From Syntrophorhabdus sp. (GTDB taxonomy: Bacteria > Desulfobacterota > BSN033 > UBA1163): a stretch of DNA of 16,207 bases. The stretch is taken from assembly GCA_020724025.1 (NCBI GenBank), contig DYHU01000057.1:1-16207 (forward strand), given 5' to 3'. The notes under the pieces are model-generated. The model did no database searches and was not told the DNA's origin. It saw nothing but the letters and a program-made list of their open reading frames with translations. A program made the translations under genes and the position numbers. The first letter of the stretch is position 1, and every line of letters starts with the position of its first letter. This document shows, piece after piece, positions 6,842-14,721 of the stretch.

Positions 6842-8628
6842 TATCCCTTACCCTCGGCTTCTAAATCGAACCGCCGGCTATAGGCCTCCTGGATGACCCG
6901 ATTGAGATATCCTTCGGGATCATCGATCGCCTCCTTCGTAATCACAAACTCCTTCCGGCCCATTCTGTCCCGGATCAGTTTCATCCCATGCTCATAATCC
7001 TTTAACAGACGGGAGCAAACCATTTCCCCCTTTATATCCTCTTCGAGGGCCATTTCCGTTATCCGATCGACGGCTTCTCCCTCAAACTGGAGCCGGATTC
7101 CATTTCTCTGCTGGAATTCCCTCTCAAACTCCTCGACCTGTCGCTGAACCTCCGCCACCTCTTCAAAAACGGTGTTGACATCGTAACCCTTCTCGACCAT
7201 CCGGCGGGCGATAAGATCGATCCTGCTCTCCGTGAAGGCAATTCCGTAACGCCTGCGAAATTCCCCTTCCCTGCTCAGGATCGACTCCTTCAACTCCCTC
7301 CGCTCCCGTGAAAGAAGCTTCTCAAACCTGGCCAGCCTCTCGGGATGCATGGGGTCCTGGAGCAATCGTTCCAGCTCCTGTTCCGGATGTTGGGCCACCT
7401 CGCGGGTGACAACGAATTGGCGAATATCCGTCGAGGGAAGTCTTTTTTCAAATTTGATGAGCACTTTTTCCACGGCGCTGACCAGTCCTCGCGCTCCTGT
7501 TTTTTCTTCAAACGCCTTCACCGCTAACTCGTAAAGGGCGTCCTCCTCAAACTGGATGTCGATGCCGTACGATTTGAAATCCTTCTTCTTCCCCAGAATG
7601 ATGGGGTTATTGGGATTCTTGAGGATGGCATAGAGATCCTCGATTTCCAGTCTCTCAAAAATGGCGGCGACCGGAAGCCTTCCGATGAATTCCGACTCGA
7701 ATCCAAAGGCGATGAGGTCCTCAGCCCTCGCCAGTTTGAGATATTCGGCTCTTTCATCCTTGGAGCGAATTTCCGCTCCAAAACCGATCCCCTCCCGGTT
7801 CAACCGTTTCTTAACCATCTCCTCCAGGCCGTTGAAGGCTCCGCTCATGATGAAGAGGATGTATTTCGTATTGATCATCCGCTTCTCCTTCTTTCCGGTT
7901 CTCCGGTAATGTTCGATGGCCTCCAGCTGGGAGATGGGGTCATGGGGAACCTTGAGATCCACCTCTGTCTCCTCCATCGGTTTGAGGAGAGCCCGCTGGA
8001 CCCCTGTCCTTGAGACATCCGGACCGATCGTATGGTTGGACGAGGCGATCTTGTCGATCTCATCGATATAGATGATCCCATATTGGGCCATATCAATGTC
8101 GCCATTGGCCTCATAAACGAGATCGCGGACGAGATCCTCCACATCCCCTCCCACATAACCGGTCTCACTGAACTTCGTCGCATCTCCCTTGACAAAAGGA
8201 ACGCCGATCTTCTTTGCGATCAGTTTGATCAGGTAGGTCTTGCCCACACCGGTCGGCCCGACCATCAGGATATTGTTTTTAATGTGGCCCACCCCTTCAT
8301 ACCGATTCTTCCCTTTCGTCATCTCGGTGAACTTGATCCGGTTGAAGTGGGTGCAGATCTTGGTGGCCAGGATCTCTTTTGCCTCTTCCTGCCGGATGAT
8401 GTAGTCATTGAGGAAGGCCTCCAGTTCCTCGGGCTTCAGGTCGAATTGGATCTTCTTCTTTTTCTCACTGACCTCTTTCTCATCCTTCGAGACCTCTTCG
8501 GTCTGGGGTTTGGGAAAGAGCATGGGAACGACCAGCCGGATCCGATCTCCATACTTCTTCCCTAAATACTCATTCAGCTCCCTCTCCAGTTCTTTCTGGT
8601 CGGGAATTTTCGAATCGGAATCTTTCAT
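6841..8628 (-). CDS. ClpX-like AAA+ unfoldase without zinc domain, with extra C-terminal lid
   Basis: A 595-residue AAA+ ATPase of the ClpX type. ClpX threads substrates into ClpP. Numbered from the ATG at 8628: Walker A GPTGVGKT 124-131, pore loop GYVG 157-160, Walker B IIYIDEID 185-192, a ClpX-like GIGFGAEI loop at 280-287 holding the IGF tripeptide that docks on ClpP, arginine-finger FIGRLP (Arg317), and sensor-2 GARG 378-381. The N-terminal Cys4 zinc domain of ClpX is replaced by a charged, Lys/Glu-rich segment (1-60). After the normal lid (354-419) come about 175 more residues, ending in a degenerate second lid (509-575). ATG 8628 is 10 nt after AAGGAG. A TTG at 8637 would be only 1 nt away and is less likely. 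Operon with dnaJ. Protease partnership is inferred. Confidence 0.88.
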   Translation of the reverse strand: MKDSDSKIPDQKELERELNEYLGKKYGDRIRLVVPMLFPKPQTEEVSKDEKEVSEKKKKIQFDLKPEELEAFLNDYIIRQEEAKEILATKICTHFNRIKFTEMTKGKNRYEGVGHIKNNILMVGPTGVGKTYLIKLIAKKIGVPFVKGDATKFSETGYVGGDVEDLVRDLVYEANGDIDMAQYGIIYIDEIDKIASSNHTIGPDVSRTGVQRALLKPMEETEVDLKVPHDPISQLEAIEHYRRTGKKEKRMINTKYILFIMSGAFNGLEEMVKKRLNREGIGFGAEIRSKDERAEYLKLARAEDLIAFGFESEFIGRLPVAAIFERLEIEDLYAILKNPNNPIILGKKKDFKSYGIDIQFEEDALYELAVKAFEEKTGARGLVSAVEKVLIKFEKRLPSTDIRQFVVTREVAQHPEQELERLLQDPMHPERLARFEKLLSRERRELKESILSREGEFRRRYGIAFTESRIDLIARRMVEKGYDVNTVFEEVAEVQRQVEEFEREFQQRNGIRLQFEGEAVDRITEMALEEDIKGEMVCSRLLKDYEHGMKLIRDRMGRKEFVITKEAIDDPEGYLNRVIQEAYSRRFDLEAEGKG

Positions 8629-8667
8629 TGACACCAAACTCCTTTTCTTTTCATAAGTTATAAATAT

Positions 8668-8695
8668 AATATAACCATTGCCACCCCATTTGCAA
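8668..8695 (-). promoter_or_regulatory. Candidate sigma70 promoter of the clpX-like/dnaJ operon
   Basis: On the minus strand: -35 TTGCAA (8690-8695), 16-bp spacer, -10 TATATT (8668-8673), 5/6 to consensus. It lies 40 bp before the ATG and within a very AT-rich stretch. No sigma32 or CIRCE-like operator was seen. Confidence 0.45.
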
Positions 8696-8743
8696 CCCCC
8701 CCTCTAATTTAATGTGAAATTCGGATTGCGGATTGCGGAGTTT

Positions 8744-8886
8744 GTGACACTTTAGATTTTTTGAAATAACACCTTTAAATCCCTCCCAGCCTCCCTTTTC
8801 CAAAGGGGAGAGATATAAAATTCCCCCTTTCGGAAAAGGGGATCAAGGGGGATTTGACAGCATTTCACAAAGAGCTAAAGTGTAAC
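8744..8886. mobile_element. GTAACAC-ended MITE, copy C
   Basis: The left end GTGACACTTTAG (8744-8755) and right end, the reverse complement of GTTACACTTTAGCTCTTTG (8868-8886), are variants of the ends of copies A and B. The core is an imperfect hairpin of the AATCCCCC...GGGGGATT type (about 8776-8809 against 8821-8855), unrelated to the cores of A and B. No 8-bp target duplication is recognisable, so the copy may be old. It accounts for much of the 306-bp gap between the clpX-like gene and the DHS-like gene; the rest shows only the promoter above and AT-rich sequence. Confidence 0.55.
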
Positions 8887-8934
8887 AACAAAGTATATTT
8901 GGAAGAAAAAAGTGGATATCAGGGAATTGGAAGA

Positions 8935-9984
8935 TTAGATAAACTTGATGGTCTTCAGGCGGTCGCCTTCCCATATAAACTGGCGTCTCTTCCTTTTTCT
9001 GCAGATCTTCTCTTCTTGAAAGATGGCTCCGACCAGCAGGGGAAGGGCGACGGTGGCATCCATATAGACAGCGGCATAGGCCGATGCTTTCTCAATTTTT
9101 CCCCAGGACTTTGCCTCCTCAAACGTGCAGCCTGAGAGGCCGCCCCACTTGGGATCATCCGTGGTCACCTGAAAGGCAAACCGGTGGCCGCTCTCTCTCC
9201 GGAAAAGAAGTTCGCTCACAGGCCCTAATTGTTGAATATAATTTTTTGGAACCCCTCCTCCGACATAGATCGCTCCGGTGGTTTTGGACATCCGCTTCAA
9301 CTGGGCAATCTCAAAGCTGTCCCGGATCTGGTCGATGATCAGCCCCTCCGAAGGATCCTTCTTCCTGGCATGGAGAAAGGTCAGTCCGATGCCGATGGAA
9401 CTGTCACTGAGGGCGGGGACAAAGACGGGAACACCGTACCGGGAGGCCGTCTTCAGGATCGACCCGTCATCTTGGATGCGATTTCCCAGAACTTCCAGGT
9501 ATCGCCTTGAAGAGACAACCTTCTCCCCCAGCTCTTCCGGAATCTCGGAGAGGAGGTAGATGACCCGATTGATCTCTTGGTCATCCATCAGGGCATCATA
9601 GACCCGCACGATCCGGTGTCTTCGCAGGGCATCATCATCTCCTTCCACCGATCCGATATAATGGCGATATCCGAAGCTTTCAAAGAGGTCGTGGAAGATG
9701 TTAGCGCCCGTGGAGACGAGGAGATCGATCAACTTCATCTCGATCATATCACGGATCACCCTCCGCATCCCGCCCGGGATCATGGCTCCGGACAATCCCA
9801 GAAAGATGAGGCAGGCGGGATCGCTCAGCATCTTTCGAAACACCTCAAAACACTTGAAGAGGTTCCGGCTCTGAAAAGAGGTGTGCTGGAACGCCTGGAT
9901 CAGATCGTAAATACTCTGAGTCTTTTTCAAATCGAGAGACTGAACAGGCTGTTGGAGAAAGGTTGATTTTCCTTTTTTTTTCAT
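8935..9984 (-). CDS. Deoxyhypusine synthase-family protein
   Basis: A 349-residue member of the NAD-dependent deoxyhypusine synthase family, which moves the aminobutyl group of spermidine through an enzyme-lysine imine. Motifs: FLGLSGAMIPGGMRRVI (61-77), VSTGANIFHDLFESFG (90-105), VPALSDSSIGIG (189-200), IYVGGGVPKNYIQQ (239-252), and the active-site SWGKI with Lys296. Eukaryotes and archaea use this fold to modify eIF5A. Bacteria lack that protein, and bacterial members are thought to make polyamines such as homospermidine by transferring to putrescine. That substrate assignment is inference. A longer frame back to a TTG at 10068 lacks family similarity. ATG 9984 gives MKKKGKSTFLQQPVQSLDL. 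It is divergent from ino1 and stands alone as a transcription unit. Confidence 0.88.
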   Translation of the reverse strand: MKKKGKSTFLQQPVQSLDLKKTQSIYDLIQAFQHTSFQSRNLFKCFEVFRKMLSDPACLIFLGLSGAMIPGGMRRVIRDMIEMKLIDLLVSTGANIFHDLFESFGYRHYIGSVEGDDDALRRHRIVRVYDALMDDQEINRVIYLLSEIPEELGEKVVSSRRYLEVLGNRIQDDGSILKTASRYGVPVFVPALSDSSIGIGLTFLHARKKDPSEGLIIDQIRDSFEIAQLKRMSKTTGAIYVGGGVPKNYIQQLGPVSELLFRRESGHRFAFQVTTDDPKWGGLSGCTFEEAKSWGKIEKASAYAAVYMDATVALPLLVGAIFQEEKICRKRKRRQFIWEGDRLKTIKFI

Positions 9985-10038
9985 CGGCAAAACACCCTGA
10001 GGGAATGATAGATTGTTGCGGAAATTAACAGATTGAAA

Positions 10039-10068
10039 AAGATAAGTCAAGAAAAAACCCCCTGTCAA
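10039..10068 (-). promoter_or_regulatory. Candidate promoter of the DHS-like gene
   Basis: Minus strand: -35 TTGACA (10063-10068), 18-bp spacer, -10 TATCTT (10039-10044). A second TTGACT directly precedes the -10. This would leave a leader of about 50 nt. Confidence 0.4.
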
Positions 10069-10085
10069 GAAATAAGTGAGAGAGC

Positions 10086-10232
10086 TCTGAAAAAACTACT
10101 ATACGCTCTCTTGATTACACAGATGGTTAAAAAGGATTACACAGATTTTATTGGTTTTCCATGAATTCCCTATCTGTGTAATCGGAACTTAATCAATGTA
10201 ATCAGAGATTTCTGGACTTTTTCAGAAATCTC
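10086..10232. repeat. GATTACACAGAT repeat cluster between DHS-like gene and ino1
   Basis: GATTACACAGAT occurs directly at 10113-10124 and 10135-10146 and inverted at 10172-10183; a partial copy is at 10197-10203. GAGATTTCTG (10205-10214) pairs with 10223-10232 across an 8-nt loop. CTGAAAAAACT (10087-10097) and GACTTTTTCAG (10215-10225) form an imperfect inverted pair bounding the cluster. No ORF is present. It occupies most of the 360-bp divergent intergenic region, so it is either a REP-like element or a regulatory array. The sequence alone does not decide. Confidence 0.5.
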
Positions 10233-10269
10233 AGTGGTTTCTTTGCCGGAGATGGGCTTCCCAAATTTC

Positions 10270-10298
10270 TTGACAATCGAAATGAAATGAGATAGTTA
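10270..10298 (+). promoter_or_regulatory. Possible ino1 promoter (-35 only convincing)
   Basis: TTGACA at 10270-10275 is a perfect -35 hexamer. With a 17-bp spacer the -10 would be TAGTTA (10293-10298), a poor match. It lies about 45 bp before the ino1 ATG, beyond the repeat cluster. Confidence 0.3.
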
Positions 10299-10344
10299 AT
10301 TTAAATTGAAAAAGAGAGGATGTTTTCGGAAAGGCTGAACCTTT

Positions 10345-11457
10345 ATGAAAAAGAGTTCGATCCGAATTGCCATCGTAGGTGTCGGAAACTGTGCCAGCGC
10401 TCTCATTCAGGGGATTGAATTCTACAGGGATCTCAGTCGAAAGAACCCAAAGTTCGAACCCCTGGGCCTGATGCATGTGGATCTCGGAGGCTATAGACCC
10501 TGGGATATCGAGGTGGGAGCGGCTTTCGATATCGACCGGAGAAAAGTGGGAAAACCTCTAAGAGAGGCCATCTTCGCCAGGCCCAATTGCACCCAGACCA
10601 TCTTCTCCCAATTCAACGATTCAGGCGTCATCGTCTCCATGGGTGAGGTGCTCGATGGTGTTTCAGAACATATGAAGGATTACCCCGAAGACCGCATTTT
10701 CATGGTGGCTAATGAGAAACCCTGCAATGTGGAAAAGGTTCTCAAGGAATCCGGAGTGGAAATCCTCCTCAACTACCTTCCCGTGGGTTCGGATCTGGCG
10801 ACCCAATTCTATGCGGAAGCCTGTCTGAACACAGGGGTCAGCTTGATCAACTGTATGCCCAGCTTCATCGTCTCGGACCCCGGGTGGGCAAAACGATTTG
10901 AAGAGAAAGGGATCCCTGCTGTGGGAGATGATGTCAAGTCCCAGATGGGTGCTACCATCATCCATAGAGCCCTGGTAAAACTCTTCGAAGATCGCGGGGT
11001 AAAACTGGATCGAACCTACCAAATTAACACAGGTGGAAATACAGACTTCCTCAATATGCTCAATCGGAGTCGTCTGAAGAACAAACGGATCTCCAAAACA
11101 GAAGCCATTCAGTCCCAGTTGGGCATCCCTCTGGAACCTGAAAATATTCACATTGGTCCCTCCGATTATGTCCCCTGGCAGAATGATAATAAGGTCTGTT
11201 TCCTCCGAATGGAGGGAAGAGGGTTTGGAGAAATCCCTTTGAACCTCGAAATGAGACTCTCTGTGGAGGATTCGCCAAATAGTGGCGGGATCACCATCGA
11301 TGCCATTCGATGCTGTAAGATTGGCCGAAACCGGGGGACAGGAGGCCCCCTGCTCTCCATCTCCGCCTATGCGATGAAACACCCCCTCATCCAGTTTCCA
11401 GACAACGAAGCCAAACTGATGGTGGAGGAATTCATCGAAGGAAAGAGGGAGAGGTAA
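10345..11457 (+). CDS. ino1: Inositol-3-phosphate synthase (myo-inositol-1-phosphate synthase)
   Basis: NAD-dependent isomerase that converts glucose 6-phosphate to 1D-myo-inositol 3-phosphate, the first step to inositol, inositol lipids or inositol-based solutes. The 370-residue length fits the compact bacterial/archaeal type rather than the roughly 510-residue eukaryotic one. Motifs: NAD-binding GVGNCASAL (12-20), GDDVKSQMGATIIHRAL (194-210), NTGGNTDFLNML (228-239) and SPNSGGITIDAIRCCK (310-325), which contribute the active-site lysines and substrate pocket. ATG at 10345 has only a weak AAAGG about 11 nt upstream. It is a single gene between a divergent DHS-like gene and a convergent peptidase gene. 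No inositol phosphatase or phosphatidylinositol-type synthase is adjacent, so the end product cannot be told. Confidence 0.95.
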   Translation: MKKSSIRIAIVGVGNCASALIQGIEFYRDLSRKNPKFEPLGLMHVDLGGYRPWDIEVGAAFDIDRRKVGKPLREAIFARPNCTQTIFSQFNDSGVIVSMGEVLDGVSEHMKDYPEDRIFMVANEKPCNVEKVLKESGVEILLNYLPVGSDLATQFYAEACLNTGVSLINCMPSFIVSDPGWAKRFEEKGIPAVGDDVKSQMGATIIHRALVKLFEDRGVKLDRTYQINTGGNTDFLNMLNRSRLKNKRISKTEAIQSQLGIPLEPENIHIGPSDYVPWQNDNKVCFLRMEGRGFGEIPLNLEMRLSVEDSPNSGGITIDAIRCCKIGRNRGTGGPLLSISAYAMKHPLIQFPDNEAKLMVEEFIEGKRER

Positions 11458-11461
11458 TAGA

Positions 11462-11525
11462 AGTTCGGAGTTCGGAGTTCTGAAGGGAACGGTTTGAAAC
11501 CGTTCCGTACAGGAGTTCGGAGTCT
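11462..11525. repeat. GTTCGGA tandem repeat with inserted palindrome, convergent gap
   Basis: AGTTCGG units occur in tandem at 11462-11480 and again at 11513-11524. Between them GGAACGGTTT (11486-11495) and AAACCGTTCC (11497-11506) form a perfect 10-bp palindrome. It lies between the ends of ino1 and the oppositely oriented peptidase gene. It could act as a bidirectional transcription stop, but no T-run follows on either strand, so a REP-type repeat inserted into a tandem tract is equally likely. Confidence 0.5.
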
Positions 11526-11542
11526 AAAAAAATCCAAAAAGC

Positions 11543-12580
11543 TCATTCCCTAAAAGAAGCCAGCGCTTTTTTATCTCCTGAAGTTTGTATCTCCTTAAAA
11601 AACTCAACAACCTTTTTCAGATCCTTTTCCAACCTTTCATAAAGGACCTCAAACCGGTCGAGGCGATGGAGGTATTGCCGGTAGGCCATCAGAACCGCAT
11701 TGTTCGGTTTTCTCCTGTCAAAGTCTTTGTAGCAGTCTGTTCTAAACTGATCTTTCATCTCTTTGAATTTCTCCTGAATCGATTGAAAGATCTCCTCCCT
11801 TCCTTTCAATTTCTCCTCTCTCAAAATGGGTTGATCATAGAATTTCGATAAACGCTTGTAAGCCTGATCGATCCATCTCCCGAAGAGGAGGTCGTCCTTC
11901 TGATAATCGACCGCCAGGGCCGCCTCTTTTGAACCGGGACCATACTTCTCGGTCAGAAAATCGATGGACCCTTGATTTCCAATGAAGGTCGCCAGCTGTT
12001 CATTCAGGCCGGTCTCTCCTTTAAAATAGACAGTGGCATGCGCCATCTCATGGAGAATAATATTGGCCAGGGTTGGCTCATCCCATCTCAGCATTGTTGA
12101 AAAGATAGGGTCTTTCAGCCATCCGAGGGTGCTGTAGGCGGCGGCCTGCTGGATATGGGTGTCCAAACCTTTTTTTCCGAGAAACTTCTTCTCTTTCAGA
12201 ACACCCTCCTCCGTGAAAAAACTTTTATAGGTCACTCTGCCGACCAAGGGAAAATTCCAGTGATGAAGGTGAAGGCGGTCCTTTTCGCTCGCCGTGATGA
12301 TATGAAGGACAGGCCTTTTCACTTCAAAAAATTTTGTGTAACTCCCTGTCCTTCTCAATCCCAGCCTCTCCTCGCCATAGCGCTTTACCTCCTGGATGAT
12401 GCGGATCTGCTCTTTTGACTCATCTCCCAGAGCTTCATCCCTTAGAACCTCCTGAACAGGAACGCTCTGAAAGGTGATGAAGGACTGGTGCCATCCTAAT
12501 TTGGAGAAGTAGAGGAGGTTTCCGCAACCGGTCAGGGGGAGGAGGGAGAAGAATAGAAAGAGGAAGAGAAAAGGCTTCAC
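11543..12580 (-). CDS. Putative zinc aminopeptidase lipoprotein (PF10023-like)
   Basis: A lipid-anchored envelope protein with a metallopeptidase signature, resembling the 'predicted aminopeptidase' family. Numbered from the GTG at 12580: signal peptide KPFLFLFLFFSLLPLTGC with lipobox cysteine at 19, then GWHQSFITFQSVPVQEVL, typical of the family start. HEMAH at 177-181 is the HExxH zinc site, with a likely third ligand Glu194 in LNEQLATFIG. A helical, charged C-terminal half follows. The frame also opens at a TTG (12607), which would add nine residues before the signal peptide; neither start has a good Shine-Dalgarno. Cys follows signal sequence and no +2 Asp is present (Gly), so outer-membrane sorting is expected. 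It follows the TRAP permease with a hairpin pair in the gap. Peptidase substrate unknown. Confidence 0.85.
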   Translation of the reverse strand: MKPFLFLFLFFSLLPLTGCGNLLYFSKLGWHQSFITFQSVPVQEVLRDEALGDESKEQIRIIQEVKRYGEERLGLRRTGSYTKFFEVKRPVLHIITASEKDRLHLHHWNFPLVGRVTYKSFFTEEGVLKEKKFLGKKGLDTHIQQAAAYSTLGWLKDPIFSTMLRWDEPTLANIILHEMAHATVYFKGETGLNEQLATFIGNQGSIDFLTEKYGPGSKEAALAVDYQKDDLLFGRWIDQAYKRLSKFYDQPILREEKLKGREEIFQSIQEKFKEMKDQFRTDCYKDFDRRKPNNAVLMAYRQYLHRLDRFEVLYERLEKDLKKVVEFFKEIQTSGDKKALASFRE

Positions 12581-12610
12581 TCCGTTCGACCCGAATATAT
12601 ACTGCAACTT

Positions 12611-12675
12611 AACTCAAGGCTAAAGCCTTGAGTTACACCTGAAAATACCGATGTAACTCAGCCCTTTAGGGCTGA
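12611..12675 (-). repeat. Paired hairpins between TRAP permease and peptidase gene
   Basis: AACTCAAGGCT (12611-12621) pairs with 12624-12634, and TCAGCCCT (12658-12665) with 12668-12675, both perfect with 2-nt centres. Between them GAGTTACA (12630-12637) is the exact complement of TGTAACTC (12652-12659). It can therefore form an alternative hairpin that uses parts of both. The upstream hairpin overlaps the last five codons and stop of the permease. The pair looks like a REP/BIME unit and could protect mRNA or attenuate expression of the peptidase gene. Confidence 0.6.
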
Positions 12676-14625
12676 TTCATCACGGTCCCCTCTTAACTTC
12701 TGCAACACGACGACCAAACCCATCAGACCAAATCCTATGAAATCATAGATGGCAACAGGATAGAACAGAAGCAGTCCGGCGGCTAGTAACATGATCCGTT
12801 CGTAAAGGGTTGTCTGCTTGAAGAACCAGTTTTCCACACCCCCTGCAAGGGCAACGATCCCGAGAAAGGCGGTGATCGTTGTCCAGACCACATCCGTCAC
12901 CGGCCCCTTGAGTAAAATCCCCACGCCTCTGGGATCGAGTGTGAACATGAAGGGCACGATAAACGCCGGCAGGGTATATTTCCATGCGTACATCGTGGTT
13001 TTATAGGGGTTCCCTTTGGTCAGGGCCGCGGCGGCAAAACAGGAGAGCGCGGTGGGTGGAGAAACCTCTGAAAGGATCGCATAGTAGAAGACGAACATAT
13101 GAGCGGCAAAGTCCGGAACTCCGAGCTGGATCAATGCCGGTGCGGCGATCACGGCGGAGATGATGTAGGAGGCTGTGACCGGGACGGCAAGCCCGATCAC
13201 CCAGACGATAATGGCTGTATAGATCGCCGTCAGCAAAAGACTTCCACCGGCATAGGCAATGATGATGGAGCTGAATTTCAATCCCAGCCCGGTAAGCGTC
13301 ACGACACCCACGATAATTCCAGCGGCCGCACAAGTAGAGGCAACGCTTAAAACACCGATCGACCCCCCCCTTAATGCTTTCACCAGTTTGCCAGGGGTAA
13401 GGGCCGTGTCTCTCCGGATAAAGCTGACCGCAAAAGCAACGACCGTTGCCCAGAAGACTGCCATGATCGGAGTAAAACCGAAAACCATGATCGCTACAAT
13501 AGCGATCAAAGAAATAAAGTGAAACCCGTAGAGATAGGTAAGCTGCCACAGGCTATAGGTCTTGTCCACGGCAATATCTTTAACCCCGAATTTCTTTGCG
13601 TCAATTTCCACCATCAAATAGATCGACCAGTAGTAGAGGCAGGTCGGAATGCAGGCCATGATAATCACATCGAGATAAGAGATCTTCAAGAACTCAGCGA
13701 TGAGAAAAGCCGCGGCCCCGAGCACAGGCGGAGAGAGGATGGCTCCGATTCCTCCTGCGGAGAGGAGACCTCCTGCGGCGTCCTTGCTGTAGCCCGCCTT
13801 GGCGAGCATGGGATAGGCGACCGATCCCAGAGTGACGGTTGTGGCCACACCGCTGCCGGAAGGACCTCCTAAAAGGAATGAGGCCAGGGTGACGGTTCGC
13901 CCTGCACCGGTTGGTTTTCCTCCCATGGCCGCAAAGGAGAAGTCAATGAAGAACTTCCCTGCTCCGGAGAATTCGAGAAAAGCGCCGTAAATGGTGAAGA
14001 GGATAATGAACGTGGAGGAGACGTCAATCGGAACGCCGAAGATCCCTTCAAGGGTCATATACATGTGGCCCACCAGGCGATCGATGTCATAACCCCGGTG
14101 GGTCCAGGGTTTTGGAAGCTCCGGTCCGATAAAGGCGTAAATAATGAAAGCAATGACCACCGCGGGCATGATCCAGCCCGTTGTCCGCCGGGTCGCCTCC
14201 AGGACCAGAAGAATCAAGATGATCCCAAAGAACTTATCCCAGAAGGTTGGAACGACCGACCGGTAGATGAAGGCATCGAAATCAACAAACATGTAGGCAA
14301 TGACAGCGATGCCCAGCAGGGCGAGGATGTAATCATACCAGATGATCCGGTTCTTGAATCGCTTGAGGGATGGGAAAACCAGGAAGGAGAGGAAGAGCAC
14401 GAACATGACATGGATGCCCCTAAGGACCTGGGTCATAATAATGCCGACAGCCGCATAGAGATGGATGAGGGACATCAACACTGCCACAGCCGTGATAAAA
14501 ATATCCATCTTTCCCGTAAGCCTTCGGGAAGGACCCTCTTCTTCTTCGATATATTTCTCGGCTTCCCTAAGAGCTTCCTCTGAAATCACCGCTTCTTCAA
14601 ACTGTCTTCTCTTTTCTTCTTCCAT
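12658..14625 (-). CDS. TRAP transporter fused permease (DctQM, TAXI type)
   Basis: The membrane component of a tripartite ATP-independent periplasmic transporter, normally driven by ion gradients and fed by a TAXI-type binding protein. At 655 residues it is the 4TM/12TM fused form. An acidic cytoplasmic N-terminus (1-38) is followed by DctQ-like helices (about 40-165) with EATRRTTGW at 143-151. A DctM-like portion has GGPSGSGVATTVTLGS (253-268), SPPVLGAAAFLIAEFL (298-313) and a second inverted-repeat motif SEVSPPTALSCFAAA in the C-terminal half. AGAGG precedes the ATG. The binding-protein gene usually adjacent in this family is absent here: the upstream neighbour is a divergent isomerase gene and the downstream one a peptidase. 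Substrate probably an organic acid; not resolvable from sequence. Confidence 0.93.
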   Translation of the reverse strand: MEEEKRRQFEEAVISEEALREAEKYIEEEEGPSRRLTGKMDIFITAVAVLMSLIHLYAAVGIIMTQVLRGIHVMFVLFLSFLVFPSLKRFKNRIIWYDYILALLGIAVIAYMFVDFDAFIYRSVVPTFWDKFFGIILILLVLEATRRTTGWIMPAVVIAFIIYAFIGPELPKPWTHRGYDIDRLVGHMYMTLEGIFGVPIDVSSTFIILFTIYGAFLEFSGAGKFFIDFSFAAMGGKPTGAGRTVTLASFLLGGPSGSGVATTVTLGSVAYPMLAKAGYSKDAAGGLLSAGGIGAILSPPVLGAAAFLIAEFLKISYLDVIIMACIPTCLYYWSIYLMVEIDAKKFGVKDIAVDKTYSLWQLTYLYGFHFISLIAIVAIMVFGFTPIMAVFWATVVAFAVSFIRRDTALTPGKLVKALRGGSIGVLSVASTCAAAGIIVGVVTLTGLGLKFSSIIIAYAGGSLLLTAIYTAIIVWVIGLAVPVTASYIISAVIAAPALIQLGVPDFAAHMFVFYYAILSEVSPPTALSCFAAAALTKGNPYKTTMYAWKYTLPAFIVPFMFTLDPRGVGILLKGPVTDVVWTTITAFLGIVALAGGVENWFFKQTTLYERIMLLAAGLLLFYPVAIYDFIGFGLMGLVVVLQKLRGDRDESALKG

Positions 14626-14721
14626 GGCACACCTCTCTTAACAAAAACTCTTTTACCTTAAATCAAATGTGATTTTAATGTCAATTAAATTTTCACGGGC
14701 TGAGTAATCCCTTATAGTTGT

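Noticed and set aside
8032..8565. Long open frame (177 codons) on the plus strand opposite the ClpX-like gene
   Set aside because: It lies antisense to strongly conserved AAA+ motifs and its translation shows no recognisable domain; it is a coding shadow.
9985..10068. Upstream TTG start for the DHS-like gene
   Set aside because: The extra 28 residues lack family similarity and would place the start inside the proposed -35 box.
10113..10206. CRISPR-like repeats (GATTACACAGAT)
   Set aside because: Only two direct copies 10 bp apart, one inverted, no regular spacers.
11486..11506. Rho-independent terminator for ino1
   Set aside because: The palindrome is perfect but has a 1-nt centre and no T-run on either strand; kept only as a repeat.
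14065..14583. 172-codon plus-strand frame opposite the TRAP permease
   Set aside because: Asp/His/Glu-rich translation is what antisense of a membrane protein gives; no start signal or family resemblance.
14670..14690. CRP-like site and perfect TTGACA upstream of the TRAP permease
   Set aside because: The second CRP half-site does not match, and no acceptable -10 lies 16-18 bp from the TTGACA (14679-14684), so neither was annotated.
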